Source: Symbiodinium sp. CCMP2592 (taxonomy: Eukaryota; Sar; Dinophyceae; Suessiales; Symbiodiniaceae). From it: a DNA stretch of 64,000 nt. The notes below the pieces were generated by a model. The model was not told the DNA's origin. It did no database searches and was given only the letters and a program-made list of their open reading frames with translations. The stretch spans positions 654,277-718,276 of the forward strand of contig CAJNDT010003513.1 of assembly GCA_905221615.1 (NCBI GenBank), given 5' to 3'. The position numbers and the translations under genes are program-made. This document shows positions 43,101-56,237 of the stretch, one piece after another; within the stretch, counting starts at the first letter, position 1, and every line of letters starts with the position of its first letter.

Positions 43101-44465
43101 AAATTAGAATCCGACAAGAACCTCTGAAAGGGTTCAGGCCTTCTGAAGGCAGCAAGAGGCCATCCAGGTTTCGCCAGCGTCACCCTTGTCATTCTCAGCT
43201 TCCGCCAGTCCATGTGTCTTCCAGCCCTGGAAATCCTTAGCAGCGACTCAAAAAGCACGTGAACAGAATCACAAGGTTGGAATATCCCCGAATTTCCTTT
43301 AAACAAGCCAATAAGGTAGCGATACCCCACCCAAAAGTTCACGTACGGCTGCGTGTTTGGCCTCTGAAGGGCTCTCAGGCTATAGTGATTAGTGTTTAGG
43401 CTTTAGGGGGTTTGAGGGTTTATAAGATTTATAAGGCTTAAACTTTAGGGCTGTGGTTCGTGGTTTCAGGTCTCAGGGCCTAGGGCTTGACGACTCTCGG
43501 GCCAGAGGGCTTTGCGATAACTGGGAGTTTCCAAAAATAGGGGACCCTACCATAATACCCTAAATAGTAGGATCCTTATTATATGGACCCCAAAATAGGT
43601 ACCCCTAATTTTCGGAAACTCCCAACTGAGTACCTAGGCCCTCCATCTACCCTCTATTAGACCCTCAATGCCCCTTATTTCCGACCATATACCCCTAACT
43701 TTCGGAAACTCCCAACTGAGTATGCAAGCCAAAAAGTCAGAACTTGGCTGCTCCCTGCTTACGACGCGTATGAACCCCCGGACCGGCCACAGGGTGCGCG
43801 CAGTGCAACCTTTACCCGACTTCATGTACTAGCTATAGCACCTTTTAGAACCATACAGAACATAATATGCTTTTTCTTCTTTGTCTTATATGAACCACAA
43901 GTAAACTGAACGAAAACCAGTCCTAAGGGGATTACAACTAGCATAACCCTAAACACCATACCGTCTAGCATCCTCCGGCTTGTAGAGCTTGGTGTCGACC
44001 ACCTGAGGAGGGCTTCGCAGTCCGGGCTTTTGACACGGGATGCAGTGCTTTGGGGTTTTGGGCTCACGGTTTAGGGATGTTAAGGGTTTCGGGGTTTCAG
44101 GGTTTAGGACTTAGGGTTTGGTTGGTGTTTAGTAGGGTTTAGGGTTTGGGTGAATTTGGGGTCATGGTGCAATTAAGCTCTGACGGCATGGGATGCTTTC
44201 TTGCAGGGTTAAGGGGCTTCCGACTCCCAGGACAGACAGCTCAGAGTGCTCGGGAAGTTTCTTCTTGAGGTTCAATCGTAGAGCCTTTAACTGTACACCC
44301 AGAAAAAGAAAGGACAGCAGACGGTTGCGATGAACACTGAACTATGTTGGAAGAACCCAGCTAATACGAGGAATCGTGTGTGTGTGTGTGTGTGTGTGTG
44401 GGGGGGGGCGGGGGGGAGGGGGAGCATGGCGACTTTGTGGGGCTCCTGCATATGGACAGCTCAGC

Positions 44466-44496
<31 letters not shown>

Positions 44497-47400
44497 ATCC
44501 TTCAAGAGTCCGCTAAACGCTCTAAAGTTTGAAGCTTGAACTAGGTTGGCCCTTTAAAGCTTCTGAAAATATTCGTAAATAGGGTGCGATTAAGCCCAAT
44601 AAGGGAAGATATAAAATATCCCAAAAGCCTACCTAGTGAAAGTACACCAGATGCCCACTGTAGCCTGCATCACATCGATCCGGCTCTGCCGAGCTTGGAG
44701 TACCCGTGCTTTCGGATTCAGGATCTTCACCTGGGTGGTTGTCAAAATCTAGACCCAAGAGTAACCCAGGAATAAAAAGGGTGCCCTTTTTGCTTTAAAG
44801 GAGCTTATAAGGGAACCTGAACCCCCAAAAAAGGGAATAAGGGCCTACTCTGGGTCCTAGAAGTTAGGGCCCCTTTCGGGTACCCTAAATATAAGGTGCT
44901 GTATTTTTTTGAAGGACCCAAAAAGGGGACCATAATTTTGACAACCACCCACCTGTGTTTTCTCAAATTAAGGGTTTCGGGGTCAGGATTTTCTGGAATC
45001 TAGGGGCTTCAGCGACTTGGCTGGAATGATATGCTAGGTGGGGCTTTTGAAGCCTTTGAAAAATGTTAGTAAATAAGATCCTCTTAAGCCCAATAAGGGA
45101 AAATATAGAATGTCCCAAAGCCCTACCTAGCATGGTTGTGTAAAGGAGTAGTCTGAGAGGGTTTTGCATAGGGTTTAGGGGCTGGGGGATTTCGACTTGA
45201 GACCTTAACTAGGATACCCAGTAACCTAAGAATAAAAAGGCCTCTCTTTTTGGTATTGGGTAACTTTATAAGGAACCTAGGACTACAAAAAGGGAATAAG
45301 GGTACTACTGGGCATCCTAGTTAAGGTTTGGAGGGTTTAGCTGGTGGAGGGTTGTGAGTGCCGCGAGTTAGAGGGAGTGGGTCATTTAAGATGGACAGGT
45401 TCGGGCCTAAAGGCTTTCATTCTCAGGATTTCGGCGATTAACGGATTTTCAATTTGGGGTTTACGGACAATCTGCGAATTTCGGGATTAAGTGGTTTGAA
45501 GAGTTGGGTAGTTTATGTTGTTGCACATGTCGGCTCTTGACGTTTTGGTCTAACGCTTGTGAATTTACCTGTGTTCTCAACTAGCCGTGGAAAAAAACAA
45601 AGCTAAACGTCATTGCACAACGGCAGGAGGAGACCAAAGCAAACCTCCAGACAACATACCTTTCTTTCTAGTCTCTACTCGGAAGCCACTGCACCCTAAA
45701 CCCTAAACCCTGCACAAAAGTCCTGAACCCCTAAACAAACCCTAAACCCTAAACCCTAAGCACTAAATGCCTCGTGCCAGCTCTAAAGACCGACTCGCCG
45801 ATATGGGAGTTTCTGAAAATTGGGGTACCTTGTTTTAAGGTCCTTATAATACGGATCCTATTTAGGGTTTAGGGTTTAGGGTACTAATATTAGGTCCCCT
45901 ATTTTCGGGGAAACCCCCATATGTGTTTAAAAGTGTAACCCAACTCCTAAGCCCAGTTACCTGGTCGCTGATGTCCTGGAAGGACACGGCTGGGGTCGTG
46001 GGTATCCAGGTGTTGGAATCAAGTAATGGCCGTAAACTGAACTAGTTTGTCATGCGGTGTTTGGTTTAAGTTTTAAGCAATTAAATCCCTCCCAAACACC
46101 AGCCCGACACCTTAAACAAGCCAAAACACCCTCAGGGGTGGCGTGTTCGCGCTTTCTTGGGTTAAAGATGGTGGGTTGCTGCTACTTGTACAGTAAACCC
46201 CATAAAGTTGGAAACCGGATTTAGGCCAAATAGTGCTGAAACTCCCTATACATTACTCTTAAGGACTGAGGCTATGGGGTTTCCAACTTTTGGGCTTCTA
46301 CTTGTAGCTCCTTTTTCATCAAGCTCTGGGACCCAGGCCTTCCCCAAAATCCCTTAATTAAGGAATATACCTTAAATCATATTAGGGATCCTATTATAAT
46401 TATAATAGGATCCTTAAATTAATTTAAGGTATATTCCCTATAATTAAGGGATTTTGGGGAAGGTCTGGGGGAGATTCCTTAATTAAGGGATTTTGGGGAA
46501 GGCCTGGGGGAGATGAGGGTTGACATTTCTGCAGCAGTGAGGCAAGGGACCGGCTCTGAATGTCGCGCTTGCAGGGTGCGCTACCCATGTATGGTGTCGG
46601 GGTTCAGGCTTGAGGCTCTAGGGCGGGGGGGACTTCAATTCGATGGTGAATTAGCAGCCGGTCGTCTAAGATTTGCAAAGCAAGATCTTCTCAAAGTGCG
46701 GGGAAGGAGAGAGCAGTAGTCGGCTGCCTCTGGGCAGAGCTTTCCTGGCGTATGCTTTACGGATGATCGCCCCAACCCTCCACTAAGCCCGTCTGACGAA
46801 CCTTGTAACAACAAAGGTCTAAGCGCTTCAGCGAAAGCAAGAACATCATGATCTTAGTTGCTTACAACCCCCAACCCGGAGTCTGAAACTCAAGGCCCGG
46901 ACTGCAAAAAACACACAAATCCTGAAGCCCTACATCTGAATAGCAAGCGTAAACGCCTGCATCCTAAACCTCCTAAATCATACACTCCCCTCAACCCTGC
47001 TACCCCACACCCTCAGTCTCAACCACTGCAACGCCGCACTAGTAAGTCCAAGCTCTGCAACATGGCAGGTTATTCCATTCCCTTGGGTTACTCCAGGCAA
47101 GCCAAAATTGTTTTGAAGGTCCTATGACATCCCTATCAAAGACCCCGAGGGTCCAAGTAGTTCTTATTCATGGTTTTTGGTACCTAAAAAGGCCCTGAAG
47201 TCCTATAATAGCGAGTACTTGGACCCTCTGGGAGAAACCATAATTACTTAAAACAAACATCACACATCACAGGAACGGAGAACTGTGATGGTTATGACCT
47301 CGTGTGGTCTCTTATTGATTAACCCAGCAAAAGGCTATAGGGTTTGTTATACGCGCTACAGGTAAGGCGCCATATATTCCGAAGCCGTTAAACCCTCTAA

Positions 47401-50400
47401 CAGGCCCCCTATGAATTATTCCGACTCCGGGCAGTCCTGCAACTGCGATTTGCTAACAAGGTCCGTCTTGTTCAGGACGACGACGTTCGCGTACTACGGC
47501 GAGTGGGTTTATGTCTAGCACATATTGCAAGAAATCCGGTGAAAAAGACAACAACACCAGAGGCCCCAAACAAAGATCAGAAATGTGAGAATGCCTGATA
47601 AAGTATCCTACAACTAGATATGGGAGTTTCCGAAATTTGGGTACCTTATTTTGGGGTCCTTGTAATAAGGATCCTACTATTTAGGGTACTATATTAGGGC
47701 CGCCTTTTTTCGGAAACTCCCAGATATTCCTCAACCCAAAACCGTTTGATGCTCAAGAGGTCGGTGTTGTGCGCGACTGAGGTCTCAGGATGTGTAGAAT
47801 TCCGTTCAAATTAATAAAGGGAACTCCAGAAAGTTGGAATATGAATTAATGGTAGGATCCCCTATAATTTACCTTAAAGGGGTTACGATAATGATATTCC
47901 AACTTTCTGGCTTCTACTTTACGAGTCTTGTAGACGACCCAAAAAATACGTGCCGGATGATTCAACAGACCCAAACAACAAGGGTCCATCTACCCAAATA
48001 ATATATACTTTCGGCCCAAAGTACCTATATAGGGACTACTTTGGGGCCAAAGTATATACTATTTGGGTACATGGACCCTAAGGGAAACAACAAGAGGTTG
48101 TGGTGCCCTGGGTTCCACAAGTCCCCTAATGTACTGGGAGTTTCTGAAAATTAGGGGTACCTATTATGGGGTCCTTTGGTTGATGATATAAATCCTGCAT
48201 GACCCATAATAATAAGGAATATACCATAATTCCCATAGTTTAGGGTCCTTAAGGTAATGCAGGATATATATCATCCACCGTTAGACTAAGGATCCTACTA
48301 TTTAGGGTACTATGTTAGGGTCCCCTATATGTTCCATGGCTTGCTACTCACGAAGTTGGGGATTCTGGGACTCGCGCTTTCCGGGCTCCGGGTTTAAACA
48401 TGTTGGGAATGAAGGTGGAGGCTCGGTTTTGTTTTTTTTTGAGAGCTCTTGTGCGCCTGCACGAAGGTTCGGCCTACGCAAGCCTATTTAAGGCGAGCCA
48501 ATTCAGCCCCCTTTCACAACTCCACTTGCAGGGAGCAAAAGCGGAGGCTCGGTTTAGGGTTTAGGGTTTAGGATGGGCATTACCTAAACCCCCCAAAAGT
48601 AAATACGTTGAATAATGGCTCAAAACCTACAAAGGTTATTATTCTACCCAGACTATAATAGGATCCCTAATATGATTTAAGGTATATTCCTTAATTAAAG
48701 GATTTTGGAAGGTCTGGGTACATCCTTCTGGGGCCCAGGTATGGTCGCGAATGAAAACGGAAGCCCAATCTGATGCTCGCCCAGCAGGGCAGCCACACTC
48801 GCAGCCTTCCTACACCCTTTACGCTAGGATACCCAGTAACCTAAGAATAAAAAGGCCTCTCTTTTTTGGTATTGGGTAACTTTATAAGGAACCTAGGACT
48901 ACAAAAAGGGAATAAGGGTACTACTGGGCATCCTAGTAACGCTTCAGTCCGCTACTCCCAGAGCTTCCAAAATCCCTTAATTAAGGAATATACCTTAAAT
49001 CATACTAGGGATCCTATTATAATTGAAGGTATATTCCTTAATTAAGGGATTTTGGAAGGTCTGGGCTCTACCCTAAACCCGCACTACTTACTCAAACTGC
49101 CTATAATCCTCAATCCTATACCCGCTGGAAGCGCGAACCCCGAACGGGCCCTTAACTTTACATGTGGGTGGTTGTCAAAATTATGGTTGTGTTTTGGGTA
49201 CCCCAAATATTAGGTGCCGTATTAAAATAAGGACCCAAGAAGGAACCCTAATATTGACAACCACCTATGTATGTGAAGGCTTTGGGCGAGGGTGAACTGC
49301 GCGGACCTGGGCTTATGGGCTAGGTTGAGCCGACCCTTGACGCAGGCCCCTTAGTCAGCATTGCATTTTCCCGGGATCTATACGGTTTGGGGGAATATGT
49401 AGGCATGTCCGGATAGGCATGTCTTTAACACTGACGGCATATTGAAACAATATGTTTGGGACGTCGTTAATGGGGCGAGATGCCTGAAACCCTTGTCTTC
49501 CTGATTGCGAGATGCTTAAGTATCCCTAAATACTAAACCCTAAATCCTTGGGTCAGTGTCTGTCTACGTACCATACAGAAAGCTCAGACCTAAACCCTAT
49601 ACCCAAAAACAGAATCTGCCTCGATCTGTTCCGCAAGGAGCTGCGGGAAGCTTTCGTTCTTGGGACCCTGTCGAGCATGATACTTTCGGCTTAAAGATCG
49701 GAGGCCTCAAAAGGTGGGATGAAGCTAAGTAATTAGGATGAAGGATCCCTTATACAAGGACTCGTAATTGGGAATATCGCACCTATCTTCATCCTACCTT
49801 TGGAACCCTGTGAAAAGATAGTTTAGGGTTTAGGGGGCTCAATCATGTTTCTGTAAGTAATAAAGGTTCCTTCCATACAGAGTCTATAGAATTGCAGTTT
49901 GATTCAAGATACATGCCTATGAGGGCTCCCTTTACATAAACAGGGTTCCTGCGGGCCCTTAATGATAAGGGTACCCGTTCTGCTACGAGATGGTTTCAAC
50001 GAGGAGGCCCCAAAATGAAAAGGACAAAAGGCTAGTACTCAGGAACCTGGGTCCTATACGGCTCCTAGACCTAAGAGTAGCCTAGGAATAAAAAGGGTGC
50101 CCTTTTTGGTTTAAAGGGTGTTATAGGGGAACCTAAACCCTAAAAAAGGGAATAAGGGCCTACTCTGGGTCCCAGGCTCATTATAAACACACATCGGGGC
50201 CCAGGGGGGTTGTCAGGTCTCGGGCCGATGGTATATATCGGGACTTAGGGTTTAGGAGTCTCATGTTTGGGTCTTGGTGCCATGGCTTCTGAGGCTTAGG
50301 GTCTGGGGTTTGGAATCCGAAGACTCTGAAGTTTGGGGGCATACCTTATCCCGCAAATTCGACAGGTTGTAAATCAGTTCCAAGCCCGGAGCTGAACTCT

Positions 50401-53400
50401 AAACCCAGAGCCCTAATCTAAATACACAGAACAAAACCACACAAACTCACGGATGACCCTTTCTTGGAGGATCATGGGACTTAGTACGTAAGGTCCTAAG
50501 TACCTTAATTGGGGCTATAAGTAGTTCTAAGTAGAGTTACCTTACTTATAACCCTAGCTACTAAGTCCCATGATCCTCTAAGTAGACCCTAAATCCCCTC
50601 TTATACTACAACCCCTATAGATCCCTTTAAAGGAGCCCTTTAAGGAGCCCTAGCTACTAAGTCCCATGATCCTTTAAGTAGAAGCCTCCGAGCCTACCAG
50701 GACCCATCTCCTCTCAGTCACCGACCTGGAACACTACAACAAGGGCCTCAAGAATTCCATGTGGGAGTTTCCGAAGGGGTACCTTATTTTGGTTCCTTAT
50801 AATAACGATCCTACTATTTGGGGTGCCATATTAGGGTCCCCTATTTTCGGAAACTCCCATGTAGGGTAAAGGGAACTCCAGAAAGTTGGAATATGGTTTC
50901 AGGGTAGGATACCCCATAATTTACCATAAAAGGGTTTAGGATAATCATATTCCAACTTTCTGGCTTTTCCCTTAGGGTTTGTGGGTATACTCTGGTACAG
51001 TCATGCGAGGAGCCCTACAAGACTTGGTGGAAACATATCGCGATCTTCTCGACCCGTGGAAACGGAGGGGTTTCCTGAATCGTCAAAGTTCTAATTACTG
51101 GGACTGGGATGTTCTAGGTAGTAGGAGTTGAGGGCTTTTTGTTTTAATCTAAGCGCTTGGGAATTTAGGTTCGTCGAGTAAGGGTTAAGGCGGCTTAGGG
51201 TGGACTAGTTGTACAACCCCCCTAAACCCTAAACCCCGAAACCCGAAGCCCCTAAACCCTAAACCCAGGACCGGCGCCTTTTTGACCCCTTCCAGGTTGG
51301 CGAAGAAGTCCCCACAGTCGACGACGGTCACGCATGTATCCAGTCGTGCTACCTGGCGCATAACGGGGATTCATATGGCCTAGAGGCTGAGGGTGTAGGG
51401 TATTGCTATCGAAAGAGGATTTACGGTTTAGGGCTCTTAGTGTTCAGATTCAGGTTTGGGGGTTTCGAAATATACGCAAAAACTGCCTACTTGGCTGGAA
51501 GCTTGACCCAGAGAGTTACGATGCTGACCCCGAAGCACCTGGTAGTGAGACTCCAGGCGACAAGATAGCAAGCAACCACATACTTTGTCCTCGTAGTCAA
51601 TCTCACACGGGAGAACATCCAAACAACGGACACGAGCACCCAACCAAGCAGATAAAGGGAACTCCTGAAAGCATACTTCCTAGTCCCAAACCGTAAAGCC
51701 CCTTGTTTTATGTTGCACTGGCCATCCCGAAATCGGAGCCGACCCGACCTCGTTCAGACCTTCGGGGATGTGGCCTTCGGGGTCGTCGGCGAAGATCCGC
51801 GCGATCTGCGAAGGCTCCGACACTCCCGATGCCTCGATAATCATGTAGTCCTGCAGTGGGGTTTCGAGAGCTTCGGGCTAAAGTTTGTTGAGGGCTAATT
51901 AACCCTAAACCCTAAGCCTCTAAACCCTGAAACCGAAAGTGCTGCGATGGCCACCCCTAAACCCTAAACCTCTAAACCCTGAGACCAAAAAGTGATGCAG
52001 GCCCTACCCATAGACCCCAAAGTAGTTCCTTTTTGGGATTACCTTATAGGATTCTATATATGAACCAATAAAAAGGAACTACTTTGGGGCCTTTGGGTAA
52101 GGTTTGTGTTAAGAGTCTTGCGGTTCGCTAGGAGGGGCTTTTAAAGCCTTTGAAAAGTATTATAGTAGGTAAGATCCTCTTAAGCCCAATAAGAGAAAAT
52201 ATAAAGTGTCCCAAAGCCCTACCTACCCAAAGGCCCCAAAGTAGTTCCTTTTTGGGGGTTCATATATAGAATCCTATAAGGTAATCCCAAAAAGGAAAAG
52301 CCCCAAACCCTAGTTCGGAATCCTGAGCTTAGAAGTCGGCAAAACGCTCGGCCCCAAACCCTGCATCTCTCGACCCTATATACTCTGTAGAGGTGTCGCA
52401 GAACTGTGATTAGAAAACTCCGCTAAAGTTTTAAAAGAACCCATGAAACCTCTTAAATCGTTGAATTTGAGATTAGCAAGTTTTCAATCTAGCTCCTTAT
52501 GGAACCCATTGATAAAAGCGCTGGCCGCAAGACGAACCGATAAACAATTCTCGCTCAAAAAAATAGAACACGCGGTAAGAAGACCCTGCAGGAACACGCC
52601 AAACAGCAGTAAAGATCCTAAACTGTGCTCTTACCCGACCCCTTGACCCTCAAACCTCAACCCCAAAGCCTAAACCCGAAACCAAAGAACCCACAGAAAG
52701 CAACCCTAAAGCCTAAACCCTAAAGCAGACAGACTCTCTCCTTCAATAACCGGGCCCAAAAAAGTTTGAACTTTCTGAGATAGACCAAATGCATAAGGCT
52801 AAAAAGTTTAAAGTTCCCCCATTGGCTATCTGACTAAACGAAAAAACTCCGAGGGTCGAAGGATCCTCCCCTGGCGAGCCCAAGGATCTGATGTGCCAGG
52901 TCATCCCTGGGCGCACACTCTCGGGCTTACCCAAACCCCCGGGAGGATCCAAAAAGTAGATCCCTTCATGGGGGTTCCTATAAAGTACCCTTAGTCTAGA
53001 CCCAAGAGTAACCCAGGCATAAAAAGGATGCCCTTTTTGGTTTAAAGAGGCTTATAAGGGAACCTGAACCCTAAAAAAGGGAATAAGGGCCTACTCTGGG
53101 TCCTAGTAGTAGTATAGGGCCCCAAATTAGAGGATCTACTTTCTAGATCCTCCCGGGGGTCTGGGTAGCTAGGCCATACCCTTCGGCCCCAAAGTAGTTC
53201 CTTTTTGGGGTTCATATATAGAATCCTATAAGGTAATCCCAAAAAGGAACTCCTTTGGGGCCTCTGGGTAAGGCTCCATGGGCCCATAGAGTATGTACTT
53301 AGACCTCGAAGTAATAAGGGATCTGTAGTGTTTAGGGTTTTAAAGCTTAGGGTGGTTTAGGTTTAGGGCTTGGAGACTCTATTATACCTGTCTAGAAAGC

Positions 53401-56203
53401 TGAGTTGCACGAACTAGTGGGCTATTTTAACCAAAGTCGTAGGAACCTAGGGGAAAGTAGACTATCATCCCGGAGGGTCCATATCTTCTACGATTATGGA
53501 ATTAGGTCTCCCAAATCCATTATTGGGATGGTCTTTTGGGGCCTAATTGCATATTGGTAGTGTATATGGACCCTCTTCGTATTCTGGGCTACTGGCATTC
53601 TAGGTCCCTAAACCCTAACCCCTAAACCCCAACCCCTGAACCCTAAACCTTAAACCCTAAGCCCTAAACCCTAACCCAGACCCGAAAAAACCTGGCGCCT
53701 GCAGGACTTCTGTAAGGAAATTGGTAAGGAAGCCTAGATTCCTAGACCCCAACTGCCCTCGAATACGAGGGCCGTGAGGGCTCTATTAAAGGGCCATGGT
53801 CGGGTCATCGTTAAAGGTATCTTGCTTCGGTTTCCGGGTGGTCTTCTAGACCCAAGAGTAACCCAGGCATAAAAAGGATGCCCTTTTTGGTTTAAAGAGG
53901 CTTATAAGGGAACCTGAACCCTAAAAAAGGGAATAAGGGCCTACTCTGGGTCCTAGTCTTTGGGATTCAGGGTGTATGTTTGGGGGTTTTAGAAGGTTTT
54001 TAGCTCTGGGGAGGCTTAGCAGGTTTCTGGGATTTGGCGCCGTGTGCGTTGTGGGTCCTTTTTGGCTTATAGCTTACAAATCGTAAACTCGGTTGCGTTT
54101 GCAGTGTATGTTTCTGTAGATGTGGGCTTCGGGTCACTAAGCATAGGGTTCTCGAATGTCTACCACTATTATTCGATAGGGTTCCTTGCGATATGTATTC
54201 TGGTACTACACCACAAACCCCGATTGCAACTACCCAAACCTTCCAAAATCCACGTATTAACGAATTAGACCTTGAATCGTATCTAAGATATCTTCGTTAG
54301 TTAGGGGATATCCGAAGGTCTGGGTATTACGGCTCCTACAGTATGCTGGTCCGGCCGGGGCACTTTAGGGTGCAGCATACGCAGCCGTTCTGCATGGCGA
54401 CGACCTCGTCGCTTTGAAGCAGAGCCGTCTGGTCAATCAGTGCCTTGTCGATGTTCACCTCGGCCATGTCCTTGGTTTTAGGCTTACCTGCTCAGAAAGC
54501 CTACTTATTCTGAGCTCCTATAATAATAACAATAATAATAATACTAATAATAACAATAATAGTAGTAATAATATTAATAATAGTAAGCCCCATTTGTATT
54601 CACCTATAATCCCAGTCATCCCAATGATCAACATTCTGTATTCAGCCATAATCCCAGTACTCCCAATATGTATTCACCCATAATCGCAATCATTCCGATT
54701 TGTTTTCACCCATAATCACCAAGCCCGAAAAATTGCTTTTTGGATTACAGGTGAGGCTTGGGCTTGCCATGTCCTTCGTTTTGCAGCTTGGGACTTCAGC
54801 CGCTGCTACGAAGCGAGTGGCCCCATTAATTCCGCGGACCACCGGTTCAGGGTTTAGGGTTTTGGGGCTTCAGGCCAACGACTGATAAAAATGTGATCCT
54901 GGCGTGGCGAGTCTAAAAACAAGACCCTTGAACTTAAGAACCCCGCTGTTATTTGGGGGCTTCCATCTTTCTGCTGAGCGTGAGTACCAGGACTCGGATC
55001 TATGAGTGTGAGGCTCAGTTGCGGTTCGGCGGTTCGGAAAACTTTTCAGAAGTAAACCCTGAGGTTGGTCAAAACCCTACACCTAAGCCGAATCTTAGCT
55101 GAGAGTGTCGTTGACAATCACCGCACACTTGAAGTCACCATTCTGGTGCTTCTTCTCCAGGATGTGCTTCAGCAGGGTCGTTTTGCCTCGGGCGAAGAGG
55201 ACCCAGAGAGACCAGGATTAGGGTGTAGGTTTAAGCTGGTTTAATGTTTTATGTCCCTCCGGAGAAGAATATAACCCAACTAAATCCAAAGACTCTGTGA
55301 TTTAGTGTGCGCATTTCCTAAGACTCCTTAGTTTATTGACGGGTATTTCAGATTTCTTTGGGCGGAGGGAATACATGAAAATCGCGAGACTAGAGAAGAG
55401 CCGCAAAGCACCCTAAACCCTAAGGCCCTACGTCTCAGGCATCAGGGTTTGGAGTTTAGCCGAGTGGCCAGCGCCCAAAAAGCCGCAAAGCGTGGAGACT
55501 GGCAGGGGACCCTCGCGCTGAGGCTCCTGGTTCTGCTCCCGGCCTCTCTGCGCCTGGGCTTTACGAGTCTGAGGGTGTACCTGGGGATCCGAAACCCAAC
55601 TGTTTTAGGGGTTATAAAGACCTTATAGTCACGGGGTCACAACCTACCATTTTGTAGGGTTTGGGGTCACAGGTAGGGCTTCAGAGTTCGGGTTTAGTGT
55701 TTACGGCTTTTTGGGCTTCGGTGTTAGGAGATAATAGGGTGTAGGGCTTTTAGGGTTCGGGGTTCAGCGCTTATGCTGTATAAGGCTTAGAGCTTAAAGA
55801 CTTGGGTTGGTAAGGCTCAGGGTTTATAGGGTTCAGGGCTTAGGGCGTGAATTACAGGGTTTAGGGCTTACAGGGTTCAGGGTTTCTAATTTTAAGGCTC
55901 ATGCAACATGCTTATACGGGGACTATGCAGAGACACAAGTAGTGACTAAACGGTAATTATTCGGAGCTGTATATATATATATATATATATATACAGATAT
56001 AATGTTACATATTTATACAAATACGCACGACATTTTTGGCTATAAAATAATGTAGCAGTATATTCATATTGTGTTATATTGTATTAGCTATACCACACTA
56101 TACTACAAGAAAATATAAAATACTATATCATATTAAACCACATCAGACTATCCTATGCTAAATTATATTGGGTTGTATTGTATTATATCTATCTAAAGGT
56201 GTC

Positions 56204-56237
<34 letters not shown>

